From NCBI GenBank assembly GCA_012845835.1, contig JABAKD010000021.1:124001-188000 (forward strand): DNA of 64,000 nucleotides. Direction: 5' to 3'. This document shows, in pieces, positions 22,389 to 33,359 of this stretch; position 1 is the first letter of the stretch; every line of letters begins with the position of its first letter. The DNA comes from Undaria pinnatifida. Its lineage: Eukaryota > Sar > Phaeophyceae > Laminariales > Alariaceae. The notes under the pieces are model-generated. The model searched no databases, had not been told where the DNA came from, and saw nothing but the letters and a program-made list of their open reading frames with translations. Both the position numbers and the translations under genes were made by a program.

Positions 22389-25319
22389 GAACCCGTGAAT
22401 CCGGCCTTAGTAGTGTTCGAGGACAACCACTGGGCCACCGATGCGATCGGCTACTTGGGGTAGGGGTGCATGGCTTGTATGCACCGTTGCAGCGTTAGGG
22501 GTGTACATATATTTTTTACTGACACTAAGGGTCGATATTAGCGGTACGTATGATACCATATTTCAGTTTTAGTGAAATTTCGGTATTTTTCCAAAATGAA
22601 CGACACGAGTCTCAGTTGGCTCTCAAAATAATTGTTCACCCGGCACAGAACGGTCATTACAGCAGCAACGTGCGCGGAAGTCACCTGCGTGATTGACCCG
22701 CACAGGAGTCGGCCTGACTCGTAGGTAGGTGTCGTTGCCGTGGGGAGTGAAATCCATCACATCGTCTCGCTACAACCCCTAACGCGACAAAGGTCTCAGC
22801 TGTTGCCCTCAGCGAGCTTGCTCGGTCGGCCGCCTCGGTGCGGTCACTTTGTCAACTCGACGAAGAGAGATCACAAACTCACTGCGCCTTCTGCGATTAG
22901 TCGTGGCCTGCCAATGACTTTGGGAACGACCGTGCTCAGTCTTGGGCGCTTGCGAGTGGTGGCATAGCTCGAGCGGTAAGGCTGCCCGATCCTCCACACC
23001 CTTGCACCTAAATTTCTGGTTTCTCATGAAGAAAACTGAAAATTCATCCGTTTTTTCAGCCCTCTTGTTTTTTCGTTTTTTTCCCAACACTTTAGGACAA
23101 AACGAACTTTCAGTAAAAATGAAATAATTTTTGGTCAAGATCGGCCCTTATAGGAAAATAAGAAATTCGGCAGCCGTTATGCTGAATTATTGTACTGTAG
23201 AACGCATTCTCTCCCGAAGAAGCAAAACATCCTGGGCCAGTATTTCTGTTTCTTGTTATTATTGATACTAATAGGGTATGTCCGTACTGTAGTTGTAGTT
23301 ATTAGTTGGCTAGGTGTTCCAAGGTAGTACAGTGTCACCGCAAACGTTTCGGTTGACGGGTCTCTTGCACCTTGACGGAGAGCCGCCAAGCAACTTCTCA
23401 CACTAGAACAAATATAACACGTCTTAAGTTTTCTTGACAGGTCAAGACTAGGCCGTCAACCGACTTATTTGCTGCATCATACAACAGAAACGTGCGGGGA
23501 TAATGAAAACTAATACAGTAGGATTGGTACAGCGGTGTGATACAGGCAACAAGGTCGTACGACAGCCTTTCCTGATGCGCTGCTGCGAACTGCTGCTCTT
23601 TCGCCACCTCTCTTATGATACGGAGATTTGTACGAGGTAGGTATGACAAGGGTGTGCTTAGGAAGGTGTATGGAAAGCTGAAAAGTGGCAATGCGGAGTC
23701 CCATGCGCGACAAAATGAAGGCACATGCCGGGGGGCAGGGAAGACACCTGTGACCGCGGCTTGTCCACAAGGTCGCTGAGGGTGAATGGAACCTCTTACT
23801 ACTTAAGCAAAAAAGTAAAAATGACGATTACCAAAAAAACTCTGCAAAGCAACGCAGGTATCTATTTGGTATGTATGCGGGCATGACCAACGTAGACAGG
23901 ATTGTACCCGGGTACCCCAGAGTATACTAGTCATAGTATACCGTACTAAACGAACACTTGCTGTGTGTACACTGGGGTACCCGATTTGAGATACCCTCGG
24001 AACAGGCCAGTGTTGCTGCTCGAATACTCATATCTCAGTACATACCCGTCTTACCTCAGAGTTGGTAGCATGTAGGTTCTAGTGTACGAGTGGCAAACAT
24101 CTACACTTTAGTATAGTCGCGACAAGGCGCGACAACCCGATTTGACCGCTCGCAAGTCGGTGTACTTGTACCTCGGACGCTTAAATCGAGTTCCCGGATG
24201 TATTCACATACGTTTTTTTTTAAATATACACATACGAACCGGCACACGTTATCAACACTGGTACTTGGGGAACACCGGTACCTGGGTATATACAAGCAGC
24301 ATCAATGCCAACTTTGGTGTGACACGTACGAGTACGATTTCATATGTACAAAGTCAGGGAGTCAAGCGTAGACTAGAGCTTTTACTTTGCACACGCTGGA
24401 CAGATCAGACCCCTGTTGATCTATTGATTATCTGCGTCTTTTGGAGGGAAAATGGATACCTTGTCCATGCGATCTGCAGGACCTATATGTCATGTTGCCC
24501 CGGTACCCCCGGATGATCTGAAGATTTAACACTTTTTTTCGTGGGTTATATGTGTATTACACAGATCCTGCACAGCACGTCAAAAGAAAAATATGTTACG
24601 TATATGTCGTAGATGATCGATATGATCTGTATGATGCTATATGTTCCTGCATGATCTAGATCGTGAGCTGTTCGATGAGTGTAACTTTGCAAGGTGGGCT
24701 AATCATGGCAGGTAGCTTCGCGAGTTCGGTGGCGGGGTCGAAATCAGGAGTGATTTCTACCCACGAACATGTACTTCACACAAGATATCAGATTATTACG
24801 CGAAAACAGGAGTCTTGCTTTGTTGCCTGTCGTCTCGCTCTAACCCATGTACCATGCATACTCCAGATAGGCAGCAGCGTGCATTGTGCAGTATGAAGTC
24901 CGTTACGTCTGTTGTATCGCTGGCCTTCATTTGAGTTCCTTCGCGTTTGCTGCCACGCTCAGTTTCTCTCTGCTCCTACTCACAAGCGTCGCACAGTAGC
25001 GTGTACGGCTCGTCGCATGCAGCAGTAGTGGTTACGGCTCGTCGCATACGGCAGTAGCGTGTGTGGCTCCTCGGATACGGCAGTAGCGTTTATGGACTTC
25101 TCGCGGCTTCCTCCTTGTGCCGCGTGCCCGTGAACCTACCGCAAGTCGGATCGATGAGATCACTGTATAAATCACACCGATCGTTTTCACGGTTCTGTAG
25201 CATGTGCACCACTTCGCTTGCCGTGCTGTAACGCGCAAAGTCATATCCCACATGCCGACCCTCCGCCTCTTTTTCCCGCGGCGCCATCCCTAATCTCGGA
25301 TATAACAAAGCTTGATTTA
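22389..25319. other. No gene recognised
   Basis: Short overlapping frames only. A 65-base stretch at 23,704-23,772 repeats 6,184-6,250. The stretch at 24,545-24,610 resembles 1,930-1,985. GGGTGTACATATATTTT at 22,498 echoes GGGTGTGCATATATTTT at 20,291, on the other side of the two transposons. At 25,005-25,090 a GCAGTAGCGT-type word with GGCTCGTCGCAT recurs three or four times. Confidence 0.35.
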
Positions 25320-26115
25320 CAAAGACTTTAACCCGGAGAATGTACCGCGCTGGCTCGAAACCCACACCCCACCCACACCCCAACGATCTGACCTCTTCTT
25401 CTGCGACGTCAACCTCGCCCAAACGACAGTCAACCCGACGACTGCACCACGTTAACTCAGAGCCTACACCCTTGCCATCCGACCTCCTCTGTTTGCACCA
25501 CTCTAGCTCAAAGTCCACATCCCTAACCGTCCCATTTCCTCTTATTTTTCCCACCTACCTCAGAACCAACACCCTGATCGTCAGACCTTATCTGTCCACG
25601 ACCCCAGCGGTGGCTTTGCATCACACGACAGTCATCCTGGAGACTGTTCTACGTTATCTCAGAACCCGCCCCCCAAACGTCCGACCTCGTCTTTTTGTAT
25701 TGCGGTAGCTCAAAACCTGAATCCCTAATCTTCCGGCCCCTTTTCTTCTACACCTACACCCCTATCGCACCCCAATCGTCTGACGTGCTCTTCCCGCGCC
25801 GCCAACCGTGAGCAACTTTCCGTAAATGAGCAACCGTACATACAACGACAGTCAGCCCGGAGAGCAGACCAACTATGGATGCAGCCCCGACAGACACGCA
25901 TTTCTCTATCGTCATTCGCTTTCCCTACTGTACCACGCCAACTTAGAACCCATGGATACCCCAACTGCCCGACCTCCTTGCGCTGTACCACTCTAGCCCG
26001 AAACTCACATATCAGCCGCCTCACCCCCTTCGCCCGCGACGCCATTCTTTGTGCGACCTTACCTTACACGAACCTCGCGTAAAACTGCAGCCAACCCGGA
26101 AAGCAGAACAAGCAA
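25320..26115. repeat. Higher-order minisatellite, units about 54 and 220 bp
   Basis: Blocks reading CTC.GAACCCACACCC then CGTCCGACCTCCTCTTTTTGCACCACTCTAG-like sequence recur at about 25,353, 25,449, 25,503, 25,558, 25,655, 25,707, 25,940 and 25,995. A second block, CGACAGTCAACCCGGAGA, recurs at 25,424, 25,629, 25,851 and 26,087, giving a higher-order period of 205-237 bases. All units are well diverged. Open frames on both strands follow the repeat and carry no known motif. Confidence 0.8.
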
Positions 26116-26174
26116 GAACGCATCCCTCTCGGATACACCACTGTTCGAGATGTTGAGCGAGCGTCAAATTGAGG

Positions 26175-26300
26175 TGAGCTGGTCGACGCAGTCGGAGTTG
26201 TTGGTGGCGGTTGCGGTGGCGGTGGCGGTGGGTGGCGGTGGCGGTGTTATTGCTGTAGCTTTTGTTGTTGCTGTTGCTGTTTGTGTTCGTGTTTTTGGTG
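26175..26300. repeat. GGTGGC-rich simple repeat
   Basis: GTTGGTGGCGGTTGCGGTGGCGG-type sequence passing into GTTGTTGCTGTT units. Simple sequence on both strands. Confidence 0.85.
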
Positions 26301-26517
26301 GTGTTGTTGATGCTGTTGTGTGGCCGTCGCCGTTGCTGTTGTGTTGCCGTCGTCGTTGCTGTTGTCGTCTGTTTTTCTCACGTCGACTCGTCGAAGTTTT
26401 CTATTCATAGTATGTGCTCACGAAACAGGTTCCAGTAAACCGGAGGGTACACCTGTACGACGTGCCCCCAACTTCGTCCAAATGGTTGATCGTGGACACT
26501 ATTAATACCTGTTCGTT

Positions 26518-26658
26518 TTGTCTTCATTCCGAGAGTATTTTGGGCGATCGGAGTTAGGGATAGCGCTAAGCTATACATACAGTCAATTACGGTACCAAGT
26601 TGGTTTCGAGCTTTTGTCGAAGCTGGATCAAGTCGTGACGAGCCCTCGGTCAACAATT
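26518..26658 (+). CDS. Candidate internal or first exon, unknown protein
   Basis: A 47-codon frame from the ATG at 26,518, beginning M-S-S-F-R-E-Y-F-G-R-S, runs to a textbook donor (CAT|GTAAGT) at 26,659 in phase 0. The next good acceptor in the same orientation, at 28,031, is also phase 0, so this could be an upstream exon of the 28-kb gene, with the intron spanning the 27-kb minisatellite. The link rests only on matching phase and orientation. The frame is not recognised and could be chance. Confidence 0.2.
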
Positions 26659-26989
26659 AGTCATGTAAGTCGCGTGGTTGGTGTTTCCCGAACTGTTGAA
26701 AGGCTGTGGTTTGTCACGGGCTGAACTCTTATCCCCCCTCGTTGCGCTGTACAGGAGCGTGGGTTATTTGGCTCCACTCGCGCGTTTGTTGATGCGAATT
26801 CTGTAATCGCGCCGTTGTGTTGCGGTTTACAGATATATCAATATATGTGCACAAACTCATTCTTGTGTCCCTCTTAATCCTCACATTTTGTTTCCACGCA
26901 CATATAACATATCGCGATCTAAAGGGCATCATATGTAGACAACGTATTTGTTGTTGGGCGTGTTGTGCAAGCGGCACGCCATTCAGATT

Positions 26990-27790
26990 CCACCCGGCAA
27001 AAATGCTACGAGAGTTTTGTCGTTAAGATACCGCCCGACCGTCACGATCGATTACGATCTACATCATGCTGATCGTATAAATTAGGGATTCGAGTCTTTG
27101 TGAACCAGGCATGTATGTGCCCCGCTGTATCAAGATCATGAAATCGGGAACATGTGCTAAACAGCCTTCTCATACAAAATCTACCGGGCAGACACGCTCT
27201 ACATGTTGAGTATCGTATAAATCAAGGATCAGCCTGCGCCCAATTGTTTTAAATCATGAAATGGACATGTCATCTCATCTCTCCCATGTGTGCAAACACA
27301 TCCCACCCTCCCACCCGGCAAACGCGATCTAGATCTTTCAGATCGTACCAGGTATAAATTAGGGATCTACCAGCCCCCGAAATATCTTCATCTCAAGATG
27401 GGACTGATCTGTCCGATGTATGCCAACAGATCCCAGTGGGAAATAAAAAATTCGATATTAATAATAGATTGTACAGATCGTATACATAGTATATCTACAG
27501 TACCTGATCCGAAAGATCTTGAGCATCTCAGGGGGGATCTGAGATGTCCGTTGTATGGGCACAGATCCCACCTGGGAAACACTATCCAGATCGTACAGAT
27601 CGTATACAGCAGACATATATATATATATATATGCCCCGAAGTAGAGGATATGCTCTGTCGATGTATATGAACAGATCCCACTGTGAAAAAACAACCTAGA
27701 TCATACAGATCTTATACATCATACACCTATCTACCCCGAACGATCTAGGTCATGACGTGGGGTCTGGTCTGTCCGGTATGGGCATGATCG
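26990..27790. repeat. Minisatellite upstream of the 28-kb exon
   Basis: About six diverged units of 110-200 bases. Best units start AGATCCCA..GGGAAA at 27,426, 27,561 and 27,672, and CATCCCACC..CCCGGCAAA at 27,297, each followed by CAGATCGTACAGATCGTATA, a CCCCGAA word, a GATCT..ATCTCA block and CTGTCCGATGTATG. GATC is strongly over-represented. A (TA)n run lies at 27,615-27,632. If the exon at 28,032 is real, this array probably lies in its intron or promoter. Confidence 0.75.
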
Positions 27791-28015
27791 CGCAAGTCGT
27801 GTAATTCAATCTGTCAGCCCCGACAGATCTATACCATTATCTGGGGATATGATATTATATACTGGAGTAGTGAGCAGGGTGAACGAAAACATGGATGTTC
27901 TCTAGGATCTCAATCGTTTATGTACCACACACGACAATCATACATTGGGCCTCGTCCAGCGAATGCCATCGCGTCATCTCGCAAGCCCATCCCTCGGATT
28001 TCTAACTAGCTTGCT

Positions 28016-28031
28016 TTTTGTTTTTACTCAG
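28016..28031 (+). promoter_or_regulatory. 3' splice site of the 28-kb exon
   Basis: A pyrimidine-rich tract ending ACTCAG, directly before GTGGTGGTGGAC. The 62-kb copies have the same exon start (G-T-G, Val) after CAG or AAG, which supports a real, ancestral boundary. Confidence 0.7.
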
Positions 28032-28445
28032 GTGGTGGTGGACAAGGTAAACGAAGACTTGGATGTACCATGGGTCTCCGAACGCAGGGAAGAAGCCATC
28101 ATCAAGAAGCTCGTCAACAAGCTCGCGCCGAAGGTCGAGCCCGCACTTCTCGCCATAATGCCGACCGTCTACGTGACATGCATCAAGCTAGCGCTGAACG
28201 AGAGGCTGTCCCTTAAGGAGAGAAGGAGCCAGATCTCGGACCTATTGCGCGCTGAGTTGTCCGTGCCGCTGTCGAGGGAGCTGAACGAACGTGTGGATTG
28301 CTCTTTCATGCCTGAGAAAATCGAGGGGAAAGTGCTGAAGGTGGTGGCTAACAAGGTTATCGATGAGTTTGTGGAGTGGACCGTTGGTGAAGTCTCGGAC
28401 AAGTTCGAAGACCGAAAGCCTGGATCTTCGGGCGATGACGATTAG
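28032..28445 (+). CDS. Unknown conserved protein, 3' terminal exon (family W, copy 1)
   Basis: A strong acceptor (CTTGCTTTTTGTTTTTACTCAG) ends at 28,031. The exon then opens in phase 0 with V-V-V-D-K-V-N-E-D and runs 137 codons to a TAG at 28,443-28,445. The protein is about 60 % identical by eye to the 62.5-kb copy. Conserved blocks are P-W, A-P-K-V-E-P-A-L, Y-V-T-C-I-K-L-A-L, R-E-L-N-E-R, and W-T-V-G-E-V near the C-terminus. It looks alpha-helical and mixed-charge, with one moderately apolar stretch (residues about 38-57 of the exon). It ends in a short acidic tail (G-D-D-D). No signal peptide or known domain is visible. An in-frame ATG at 27,945 lies upstream of the acceptor, and the residues before V-V-V-D match nothing in the paralogue, so I prefer the spliced start. 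Function unknown. Confidence 0.75.
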   Translation: MVVDKVNEDLDVPWVSERREEAIIKKLVNKLAPKVEPALLAIMPTVYVTCIKLALNERLSLKERRSQISDLLRAELSVPLSRELNERVDCSFMPEKIEGKVLKVVANKVIDEFVEWTVGEVSDKFEDRKPGSSGDDD

Positions 28446-28459
28446 AAGTTGTGGAGGCC

Positions 28460-29260
28460 TATATATTCGTTTCGATCTACCTTGCCGTTGGGGCATTTGT
28501 TTGGATCTACCGATACAGATGGTTACAAGACGTACAGGTTTGTGTCCTGATCCGTTTGAATCTGCCCGAAGTGGTGACTTAAGGTGGTGGAGGACCCATT
28601 CCTTGTTTGTGTGGATCTGCCAGGTTTTGGATCCACCATCAATGACGGTTACAACTTGTCGAGGATTGCGGTATTTCCTTGTCTTGTTTTTTTTTTGTAG
28701 CTTGTTCGTTAGGATGTGCCTTATTCGTTTCGATCTGCCAGCAATAGCGGTTACAAATTGTAGAATATTTCGTATTACACGTCGTTCTTGTTCGTGCAGA
28801 TCTGCCAGCAGTGACCGGTTGCAAAAAACAGAAGATTGCGTCCGTGTTCGTTTGGATCTTGTACCAGCAATAGCAGTTGCAAGTTGCATGGATTACGTGC
28901 CGTCCTTGTTCGTTTGGATCTACTACCTTTGACGGTTACAACGCAGTACAGGACAGTACAGGATCACAGCGTTTCCCTTTTCATTTGGATCTACGTTGTT
29001 CAGCTGGATGTGCTTTGTTGCTTTGGTTCTGCCAGCAATAGTGTTTACAAATTGTAGATCATTACCAGGTACATTATACCTGCTTAGGGTTAGATCTTCC
29101 GGCAGTAGCGGTTGCAAGTAGTAGAAGATTGCGACCTTTGTTCGTTTGTATCTCGTACCGGCGATGGTGGTTACAAGCTGCAGAGGATGGCATGCCTTCC
29201 TCGTTCGTTTGGTTCTACCAGCAGTGAAGGTCACAAGCTAAAAAGGGTTACGTTCACCCC
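28460..29260. repeat. Minisatellite just after the 28-kb gene, about 13 units
   Basis: Units built on CGTTTGGATCTGCCAGCAAT followed by AGCGGTTACAA, about 20 variable bases and GAAGATTGCG. Unit starts lie near 28,468, 28,499, 28,550, 28,611, 28,727, 28,793, 28,850, 28,910, 28,982, 29,019, 29,090, 29,142 and 29,206, with spacing 30-115, mostly 50-65. It begins about 15 bases after the stop codon, so at least part should be in the 3' untranslated region. The frames on both strands are products of the repeat. Confidence 0.85.
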
Positions 29261-30598
29261 GGTGGGATGGCCAGGCCTCCAGACTTTTGGGACGTACAAA
29301 CAATCCTCGAGAAGTTAACCCGCTCGGGCTGTGGCTCCCATATCTGACGAGGGCCAAGGGTACAGTAGAAGGGGCACTATGAAGGACCTTGTTGTTTCGG
29401 TCGCTCAAGCCCACTCAAGCGAGTTGCTAGCTGTCCGGAGAATTTTCCTTGTCGATTTAGCAGATTACGCCGCCGTGAAGTTGCTTGTTGAAGTTGTCTG
29501 TTGCGCTGTTCGGATACAGTATGAAGACGGGGCTACCCTCGTTACCGTAGCCATGGTTTTGAGTCGCTGTTCGTTCCGGCGACTTGACTTGGCTGTCCCT
29601 CTTCCGCGTCGATGAGAAATGAGCATGGGCGTCTTTGCGAACTGCTCAGCGCCAGTTTTGGTTAGTGTGCTCCCTCAACATCGGATGGTGCGTACATGAT
29701 ACGGGATACGGAGCCGTTTGCATAGTGCCGCTTAACGCAAGTTATATGTTCAAGGTGTGTGTGGGGGGTTTCTATTAGTGGTGGGGGTCCAGGATTGGTG
29801 TGTGCCCATTTCTTACGCGGCCGTAATAAAGGTTTCTGGGCAGAAGGTCGGGGCAGTCAATGTTCTCACTTCTGCCTTGTTTGTATGCGGCGAAAGCTGG
29901 GTGATTTGCATCCGAACCCTCGAGCGCTGCCGATGGTGAAGTCTTGCATTGGCTAAATAATCGTTGTTGCGCGCGTTGTGTGGGTGTGACTGTTGGATTA
30001 ATGGTGGCGGTGGCAGATCTGTCCACTGCTGAACTAGAGTGCTTTACGCGGCTGCCGCGCCGGGGGGCGCGCTGTGAAATTCTCGCGTGTTACTTTGTGC
30101 CGGTTCGCCCCGAACAATACATCGATCGCGATGTTCGGGCGCCCGTGATTTGTGGTCGTTGGTTGAGATTTGAACTTTTCAGTTATGTGTTATGTCATGT
30201 CTCCACAATCCGGCTGGCTGTGACTAATGCGCAAGCTTCAGACCTAAAGGTCAAGATCGCGACTAGAGATGGCCCTTGGTACGTGCAGTAACTCGATCGA
30301 CAGCCAAATAAAATACCTCCAAGTGCTTCCGCGGATGGATATAGGCGGAATTCTGATTAGTGTCGTGTGACAAGTGGACCTCTATTAAGTAGACGCCGTT
30401 ACGGGTGCTGACGGTTCAGTGTCGTGGTAGTCATTGTATTGCATCGCTGCTTTCGATTTATTAATAGGTGATGCCCCTTGGTTATTAGTAGCTTGCGGCA
30501 CGAAATAATAAAGCTAGTTCGGTAGCATGGACCAAAATGGCGTCACACTAGGGAGTGGGAGACCGTACAGAGAGCGATGCTTGAATTGGCCCTTTTGG
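29261..30598. other. No gene recognised
   Basis: Two short plus-strand frames (29,331-29,615 and 29,944-30,291) are open but have no known motif, splice context or paralogue in the window. I leave them unannotated. Confidence 0.35.
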
Positions 30599-30755
30599 GC
30601 TTGATCATATCTTGATCATATCTTGATCATATCTTGCTCATATCTTGAACACATCATGATAATGTCTTGATCATATCTTGATCATATCTTGATCATGTCT
30701 TGATCATATATTGATCACATCTCGATATATCTCGATCATGTCGTGATAATAGGAA
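30599..30755. repeat. 11-bp tandem repeat (TTGATCATATC)n
   Basis: About 13 units of TTGATCATATC with GTC, CAC and ATA variants. The unit contains the palindrome TGATCA, so neighbouring units can pair. Confidence 0.95.
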
Positions 30756-31832
30756 CAGTAACATACAGACCGACCGAAAAGCGACGAGGGCGACGTAATT
30801 AAGCGTCCGGGAAAAGCTTGAGGCAGTTCGAGTATTGTCATGCATAACGTTTGCCTCACAGCTTCCGGCGTCGCAGTTGAAACACATCTCCTACACCAGC
30901 AGCTCGATTTGCTCCACATGGCCGAAACTGTAGACTAATATGGTGATTTTCTCCGCCAACTTTTCGTCTCAAGTCCCAAAGGGGCTAAACGGTTGTTGAG
31001 CCCGCCACGGGTCCGCAACGTTGTACTCGTACACGTTCTCAAATATCTTGAACCACTGGACCAAGATGTGTGTGGTTTAGCTGTCGCTATGAAGAGAAGG
31101 TCCCGCAGCTGAAAGTTTGTAAGGAAGGTAACTGACTGTCGGTAACTAACTTGTGTTCGGTGATGGTCAGCGAGCCCAAGGAGCTGAAAAAGGCAGTGCC
31201 TTTTGTTGGTTGTTTGTGTCGAAAACACGCATGCTTTTGTGTCAAACACGCATCCCGCGGAAGAGGTGCCCGACTTGGGCAGCCCTATACCTGCCGTCTT
31301 TAGTCGGCTAGTTTAGTCGGTTCCTAGGGTCTGCTAGTATAAAGCTTCTTCTCTTTTCCTTTCCTTGCTTCCTCTTGAGACTACTTGTCTTGTCTTTTCT
31401 TGCTTTTCTTTTCTTGTCTCGTCTTCTTTCCTCTCGTTTTTCGCTTTCTTTCCTTTCTCTTCTTTTCTTTTCTTTGCTGCGTTTTTTCCAATTGCCTTGA
31501 GTCTGACGTGCGTATGCGTAGTGATAGGTACTATTAATACGTGTAATATATACGTGGTATTGTTTCTGGGTGGCAAGCGGTATAGTCGGTTTTCCAGGTG
31601 CGAGTAGTGTGAGACGTATGCACCAGTATGGACCTGGCACATCATAGGCTGACTCCTGATTTCACTTTTACATGTTTCTAGCGGAGGCATGAATTGCGTC
31701 AGCTGTGATATAGACTGCGTGTATCACCTTAGGTTTGTTGGAGATTTTTTGCCCTGGGGGTATTCCTCAGCTCCAGAGTGACTGTGGAGCCTGTCCTGTG
31801 ACCACGGACTTGATTATTCAAGTTAATGCTAG

Positions 31833-31863
<31 letters not shown>

Positions 31864-31920
31864 TACGACACTTAACTCCAAACGGATTATTATTAATAGT
31901 AGGAGTACACTAATTACACA
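30756..31920. other. No gene; pyrimidine tract and (CAA)n
   Basis: 31,344-31,485 is a CTTTTCTTTTCTTGTCTC-like polypyrimidine/polypurine tract, which gives a false Lys/Glu/Arg-rich frame on the minus strand. 31,833-31,861 is (CAA)n. Nothing else recognised. Confidence 0.6.
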
Positions 31921-32230
31921 AGGCTACGGTGTTGTAGTATCATTGCAGTATCGTTGTAGTACCATGTCGCCATTTTCTTTGCTGGGTTTGAGCCACTCGC
32001 ACGAGCGACGCTGCACGTTTCACTGACAAACAAACAAAAACAGGCGATTTCAGTTTCTTCGCGCAGCTTAGGGTTAGGGCTAGGTAGCTCACCATTCTAT
32101 AGCGGATTCATATCGCAAAAATATAGACAGCAGTCAAAACTTCAGGGAGTCACGGAAAAGCTCAAGATCGCAAAGGAACAGGGGAGTTACTCGCGCGAGT
32201 GACCCCGACCCACGCTGCTAAAAAAGCCCC
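31921..32230. mobile_element. MITE family D, copy 2
   Basis: Begins AGGCTACGGTGTTG, matching the AGGCTACGGTAGGG end of the 43.6-kb copy. The body is colinear: TTTGAGCCACTCGCACGAG, CGGATTCATATCGCAAA, GCGCAGCTTAG, and AAAGGAACAGGGGAGTTACTCGCGCGAGTGACCCC (described here as a single block). The right end is unclear. Confidence 0.65.
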
Positions 32231-32856
32231 CAAACAACATAACCCCCGCAACGTGGGTTGGGTCAAAACCGCTTGCAACTAGTAGTAATACTGATAGTAA
32301 AAGTACATACTCACTCTCCCATGGCCTAGGCACACAAAAAAATGCACATATATAGGCTATATACATCTGGTCTATATATTGAAAAATAGCAGTGCCATTC
32401 AGGTGACTTGGGGTTAAGGAAGGATGACTTTTCCCATCCTCCAGAAATACCTTGGCCGAAAAGGTATAGACTAGACTAGTCTAGTCTATACCTTAGTCTA
32501 ATACGTCTATCGTAGCGCACATATCCCAAAAAAAGAAACGATTTCGCCTTCGTTCGCTCGTAATGACTTCCACCCGAACAAACCTGCTTGATATTTTCGG
32601 TGCGGACGCCCCCCCTGCTCCAGTGATAGCAGTCATGGCCTCTTCGCTCGGCCGAGTGTGGACTCCTCGGATTTTTCTGACACATGTGTTCCTCGTTGTT
32701 GAGCTTTGAGACTTATTTTTCCCTTACTTACGAGTCCTTCGTTCGAAAGTTTGTATGGAAATTTTATTTTTCTAGTTGCTGCTTGGATTTGCTATTTCGA
32801 TACTTGTTTTTTTTTGCCAATATGTCGCTAGAAATGCTCTTTACTAGACCTATGAC
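32231..32856. other. No gene; perfect 34-bp palindrome at 32,461-32,494
   Basis: AAGGTATAGACTAGACT is followed directly by its exact reverse complement. The outer base pair does not extend it. It sits about 370 bases left of the Copia insertion. The remainder is unassigned. Confidence 0.6.
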
Positions 32857-32861
32857 AATGG

Positions 32862-33359
32862 TGTCGGACGTACTCACTCCATTGTCAGATTATAAACAAG
32901 AATTCGTCGAAAAGATAGATCGGAGAATTCGGGGGTTTCGTATATGTGTGGGATGGATTTCCACAACGGGATTTTGTGTTGTGGGTTTTCATGTGCCCGA
33001 ATAATATCTCTCAATTTTTCGACTGTATTTTTGCTTTAATCTTCAGTCTATTCTGTGTCTTATCTACGGCTACCTCGCCAAGGGCTACCACGCCCCATCT
33101 ATACTGCAAGGGCTATCACGCCTTCACCACTGCACGGCTACCACGCATGTGTATTTATATCCCGGCTACCACGCCACAGTTCCGAGTTCCATTTCTGGGT
33201 TATCACACCTGATCTATCACGCTCCGCCACACACGTAAATCGGGTCATCACACCCGCCTTAGTTAGTAGTGCGTAGTTTACCGATCACCGGCTATTGCGC
33301 CACCTTTCTTCTCCACCTACACCACCACCGGGGCGCCACACGTACCAACCTACTCCACA
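32862..33359 (+). repeat. 5' LTR of the Copia element
   Basis: 498 bases, TG...CA ends. Contains a run of GGCTACCACGCC / GGGCTACCACGCCCC-type short repeats (about 33,068-33,260) that is also present in the 3' LTR. Confidence 0.92.

Noticed and set aside
22960-23010. GTGGCATAGCTCGAGCGGTAAGG, resembling a tRNA D-arm or A-box
   Set aside because: No T-arm or B-box follows within tRNA length.
25320-29260. Regularly spaced repeats that could suggest a CRISPR array
   Set aside because: Units are degenerate, spacing is irregular, there are no unique spacers or cas genes, and the genome is eukaryotic.
31308-31690. Lys/Glu/Arg-rich minus-strand frames
   Set aside because: They follow a polypurine tract with no other support.
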